The position numbers were made by a program, and so were the translations under genes. A DNA stretch of 64,000 bases from PALSA-911 sp963743035 (GTDB taxonomy: Bacteria > Pseudomonadota > Alphaproteobacteria > Acetobacterales > Acetobacteraceae), in assembly GCA_963743035.1 (NCBI GenBank), contig CAVUOB010000004.1, positions 496,001 through 560,000 of the forward strand. Direction: 5' to 3'. How positions within the stretch are numbered: the first letter of the stretch is position 1; the number at the start of each line of letters is the position of its first letter. The notes below the pieces were generated by a model. It saw only the letters and a list, made by a program, of their open reading frames with translations. It did not search any database and was not told where the DNA came from. Below are positions 61,340-64,000 of this stretch, piece after piece.

Positions 61340-62620
61340 CTACTCCGCCGCCATGCGCGGCGCGAGGGGGGACGGGACGGCCTGTTCCTTGCTCGCCATC
61401 GGGTTAGGCCACCAGCGGTCTTCCCAGTCCGGGAACATGCCCTGGATCTTCGGCTTGACCTGTTCCGCGAACAGCCTGGTGTTGTAGCGGGTCAGTTCCT
61501 TGCTCATGTTGCCGTATTGCAGCAGCAGCATCAGGTGGCCGACGTTCAGGTTGGTGGCGACCTCGCGCAGCTGCTCGGCGACTTCGTCCGGCGAGCCGAT
61601 GATCACGTAGCCGTTGTCGACGATGCCCTGCATGTCGCGCGCGGTGCCGGCGAAGCGTTCGCCGGTGGATTTGCCGCGCACATTGGCATCGGCCGCCTTG
61701 CGGACCTGGCTTTCCAGGCCGGCGCGCATGCTGGCCTCGGTGGTGTAGCCGGGCGGCGTCGCCCAGGCGGGATCGACGTGCAGGCAGCGGCCGTAGAAGT
61801 ATTCGGCGGCTTCGGCATACAGGTCGAACGCGTGCTGGCGGCTTTCGCCGACGCCGACGAATTGCAGGAAGCCGGCGCGGTACGGGTTCCGGTCCTTGCC
61901 GAGGCGGGCCATCTCGTCCCAGAAGCCCTGCATCGTCGCCTGCCCGGCCTTGTAGCCGTAATAGGACAGGTAGCAGTAGACGTAGTCCATCTCCGCGCAC
62001 CAGTGCCAGGTCTCGACCGAGCCGCCGCCGGGCACCCAGATCGGCGGATGCGGGTCCTGCACCGGGCGGGGCCAGATGTTGACGTAGCGCTGCTGGTTGT
62101 AGCGGCCGTTGAAGGCGAAGGTGTTCTTGTCGGTCCAGGCGCGCACGACCAGGTCATGCGCCTCCATATAGCGCTCGCGCAGCATCGAGGGGTTCTGGCC
62201 GTAGGCGTAGCAGGTGTCCATCGGCGTGCCGACCGGGAAGCCGGCGATCAGCCTGCCGCCGGAGATGCAGTCGATCATGGCGAATTCTTCCGCCACGCGG
62301 GTCGGCGGGTTGTACAGCGCCAGCGAGTTGCCCATGACGCAGATCGCCGTATCCGTGGTGCGCCGCGCCAGGGCGGAGGCCATCAGGTTCGGCGACGGCA
62401 TCAGGCCGTAGCCGTTGGAGTGATGTTCGTTCACGCAGATCGCGTCGAACCCCATTTCGGCGGCGTATTCCAGCTCGTCCAGAAAGTCGTTGTACATGTG
62501 GTGCGCGCGCCTGGCGTCGAACAGCTTGGCGTCGATGTCCACCCACACCGACGGGTGCTGCGTGCGGAAATCCTCCGGCAGCTCGGTATAGGGCATCAGA
62601 TGGAACCACATCAGCTTCAC
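61340..62620 (-). CDS. LLM-class flavin-dependent monooxygenase
   Basis: The 426-residue protein has a luciferase-like TIM barrel: MKLMWFHLMPYTELPEDFRT, CVNEHHSNGYGLMPSPNLMA, DCISGGRLIAGFPVGTPMD and a long C-terminal part. FMN is the expected cofactor, delivered by a separate reductase. It probably oxidises an organic substrate. It is downstream of the enoyl-CoA hydratase on the same strand, separated by 83 bases, which include a perfect 14-base tandem duplication at 62631-62658. Confidence 0.88.
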   Translation of the reverse strand: MKLMWFHLMPYTELPEDFRTQHPSVWVDIDAKLFDARRAHHMYNDFLDELEYAAEMGFDAICVNEHHSNGYGLMPSPNLMASALARRTTDTAICVMGNSLALYNPPTRVAEEFAMIDCISGGRLIAGFPVGTPMDTCYAYGQNPSMLRERYMEAHDLVVRAWTDKNTFAFNGRYNQQRYVNIWPRPVQDPHPPIWVPGGGSVETWHWCAEMDYVYCYLSYYGYKAGQATMQGFWDEMARLGKDRNPYRAGFLQFVGVGESRQHAFDLYAEAAEYFYGRCLHVDPAWATPPGYTTEASMRAGLESQVRKAADANVRGKSTGERFAGTARDMQGIVDNGYVIIGSPDEVAEQLREVATNLNVGHLMLLLQYGNMSKELTRYNTRLFAEQVKPKIQGMFPDWEDRWWPNPMASKEQAVPSPLAPRMAAE

Positions 62621-62703
62621 GGGCGGACTCCTACAAGCGATGGCCTACAAGCGATGGCCTACCGGTGATCGACGGAATATACCGGCGGGTAGATAGCGGA
62701 AAA

Positions 62704-63480
62704 TCAGCGCCCGGTGAAGACCGGTTTGCGCTTTTCCACGAAGGCCTTCATCGCTTCCTTGGCGTCCTCGGTCTTGCCGATCTGGATCGTCATGTCCTGC
62801 TCGAAGCGGTAGCCGTCGCGCAGGCTCATTTCCTCGATGGTGTTCAGCGAGTGCTTGGCGAGCTGGGTGGAGACCGGGCTGAGGGCGGCGATTTCCCGCG
62901 CCAGGCCCATGGCGGTTTCCATCAGCGCGGCGGGCTTCACGCAGGCCTCCACCACGCCGAGCCGGTACAGCTCGGCGCCGGTCACGCGGTAGCCGGTCAG
63001 CATCATGCGCCGCAGGCGGGAATGGCCGAACAGGCGCTGGGCGTGCCGCCCGCCGCCCATCAGGCCGATCGTGACCTCCGGCAGGCCCAGCACGGCGTTG
63101 TCGGAGGCGACCAGGATGTCGCAGGAGGCCACCAGCGCGAGGCCTGCGCCGAGCGCCGGGCCGTTGATGGCGCAGATCACCGGCTTCTTGCATTCCAGGA
63201 TCGAGTAGTAGCTTTCGCGCGCGCTGCGCAGATGCTGGCGCTGGGCGCCGCCGGTCTTCGGCATGGAGCCGCGGGCCTTGATGTCGGCGCCGGCGGAAAA
63301 CACCTTGCCGGCGCCGGTGAAGACGATGGCGCGGACCTCGTCCTCATCGGACAGGTAGTCGAAGGTGGCGGCGATCTCGTCCTGCAGCTGGCGGCTCTGG
63401 GCGTTGACGGGCGGCGCGTCCATCGTGACCACGGCGATATGGTCGTCGATGTCGATGTGCAGGAAATCCGGTTCGGTCAT
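62704..63480 (-). CDS. Enoyl-CoA hydratase/isomerase family protein
   Basis: The 258-residue crotonase-fold protein has the oxyanion-hole motifs FSAGADIKARGS and CAINGPALGAGLALVASCD, and GLPEVTIGLMGGG with the usual catalytic region. It adds water to a 2-enoyl-CoA or does a related reaction. It is six bases after the upstream hotdog gene, so they form an operon, perhaps for degradation of an unusual acid. Confidence 0.88.
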   Translation of the reverse strand: MTEPDFLHIDIDDHIAVVTMDAPPVNAQSRQLQDEIAATFDYLSDEDEVRAIVFTGAGKVFSAGADIKARGSMPKTGGAQRQHLRSARESYYSILECKKPVICAINGPALGAGLALVASCDILVASDNAVLGLPEVTIGLMGGGRHAQRLFGHSRLRRMMLTGYRVTGAELYRLGVVEACVKPAALMETAMGLAREIAALSPVSTQLAKHSLNTIEEMSLRDGYRFEQDMTIQIGKTEDAKEAMKAFVEKRKPVFTGR

Positions 63481-63486
63481 GCGATG

Positions 63487-64000
63487 TCAGCCTTCGGCAA
63501 TTTGGCGGGGACGGTAGATCGCGGTGTGCGCGACACGGGCGATCGGTGTGGTTTCGCGGGTCAGCACCAGCACGTCGAGGTCGACGAACAGGTGGCCCTT
63601 GTGTTCATGGTTGCGTTCGATACGGGCGCGGACGCTGAGCGCGTCGCCGACCCGGGCGGGGGCGAAATTCTGCACCTTGCTGCCGACATGGATCCAGGGG
63701 CCGAGCACCACGTTGTGCGACAGCGCCCAGTTGCAGCAGCGCAGGAGGATGCCGGGATGGACCAGGCCCTCGTCGGCATAGAGCGAATTGGTCTCGCGCA
63801 GGTCCCGCAGGTATTTGGCCGAGAATTCCGCGGTGACCGGGAACGGCGCGATGCCGAGCCAGGTGCCCTCGGCCAGCGTTTCCGGGCTGGCGGGCGGGCG
63901 CGCCGGGCGGACATCGACGGCGGTGAAGCCGTCCAGCGCCGGCGGCGCGACCGGCGGCGGGAGGTCGGCGGTGCCGGTGGCGCAGAGCACGCCCTCGGAC
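63487..64000 (-). CDS. Hotdog-fold dehydratase (MaoC-like), 5' end outside the window
   Basis: The frame is open to the edge of the window, so the visible start is not real. The visible part has a MaoC/hotdog pattern: HPGILLRCCNWALSHNVVLG, WIHVGSKVQNFAPARVGDAL and a C-terminus LTRETTPIARVAHTAIYRPR. Such proteins hydrate enoyl-CoA or bind acyl groups. It heads the minus-strand run with the enoyl-CoA hydratase and the monooxygenase. Confidence 0.8.
   Translation of the reverse strand, partial: SEGVLCATGTADLPPPVAPPALDGFTAVDVRPARPPASPETLAEGTWLGIAPFPVTAEFSAKYLRDLRETNSLYADEGLVHPGILLRCCNWALSHNVVLGPWIHVGSKVQNFAPARVGDALSVRARIERNHEHKGHLFVDLDVLVLTRETTPIARVAHTAIYRPRQIAEG

Overview
The window is a 64 kb piece of a GC-rich alphaproteobacterial chromosome. 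The XrtA exosortase locus, the long palindromic intergenic hairpins and the general gene content suggest Acetobacteraceae/Rhodospirillales; that placement is an inference, because there is no rRNA or other marker gene here. I found no tRNA gene and no CRISPR array.

Left core (1-23066). An exosortase-A (XrtA) exopolysaccharide locus comes first: polysaccharide deacetylase, a FemAB-like gene broken by one base, xrtA with a C-terminal EpsI domain, a dehydrogenase-epimerase fusion and a GT4 glycosyltransferase. A sugar epimerase, a second GT4 enzyme and an AlgD-type GDP-mannose dehydrogenase follow; a two-subunit CoA transferase sits among them. Then come metabolic genes: DUF169 protein, MFS exporter, metA, two GNATs, an XRE-cupin regulator with a one-base frameshift, mntP behind a yybP-ykoY (manganese) riboswitch, a secreted BBE flavoprotein, an alpha/beta hydrolase and a thiolase.

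Integrated element (about 23293-40717). A tyrosine integrase lies just inside one of two 17-bp direct repeats that I propose as att sites. The element carries a HEPN-like gene, an IS21 copy sitting inside a small gene, a run of small unknown genes, a ribbon-helix-helix-like regulator, a primase-helicase split by one extra base, an iterated GGTGACA array that could be an origin, and a serine recombinase. Its right end is defence cargo: a ThsB-like TIR protein, a stand-alone SLOG protein overlapping a three-part TIR protein, and a DUF4062 protein. This looks like a Thoeris-like nucleotide-signalling module without the usual SIR2 effector, and is the most interesting part of the window.

Middle core (40741-45205) holds biotin carboxylase, biotin ligase, a cupin enzyme and a GMC oxidoreductase. 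A mosaic follows (45254-53880): an IS256 element with a duplicated tail inside a membrane-protein gene, an AT-rich 404-aa orphan, a dead resolvase, an antitoxin whose toxin is cut to five codons, an IS4 element inside one of two paralogous blocks, an OmpA-like protein and an IS1380 remnant.

Right core (53901-64000) holds a MoxR/VWA pair, a rubrerythrin - Fe-S oxidoreductase - DUF3501 - SMR transporter run, a lipoprotein, a DUF2092 protein with a small partner, and a minus-strand cluster of luciferase-like monooxygenase, enoyl-CoA hydratase and a hotdog dehydratase. Single-base frameshifts occur in at least four genes, so either real decay or residual sequencing error is present.
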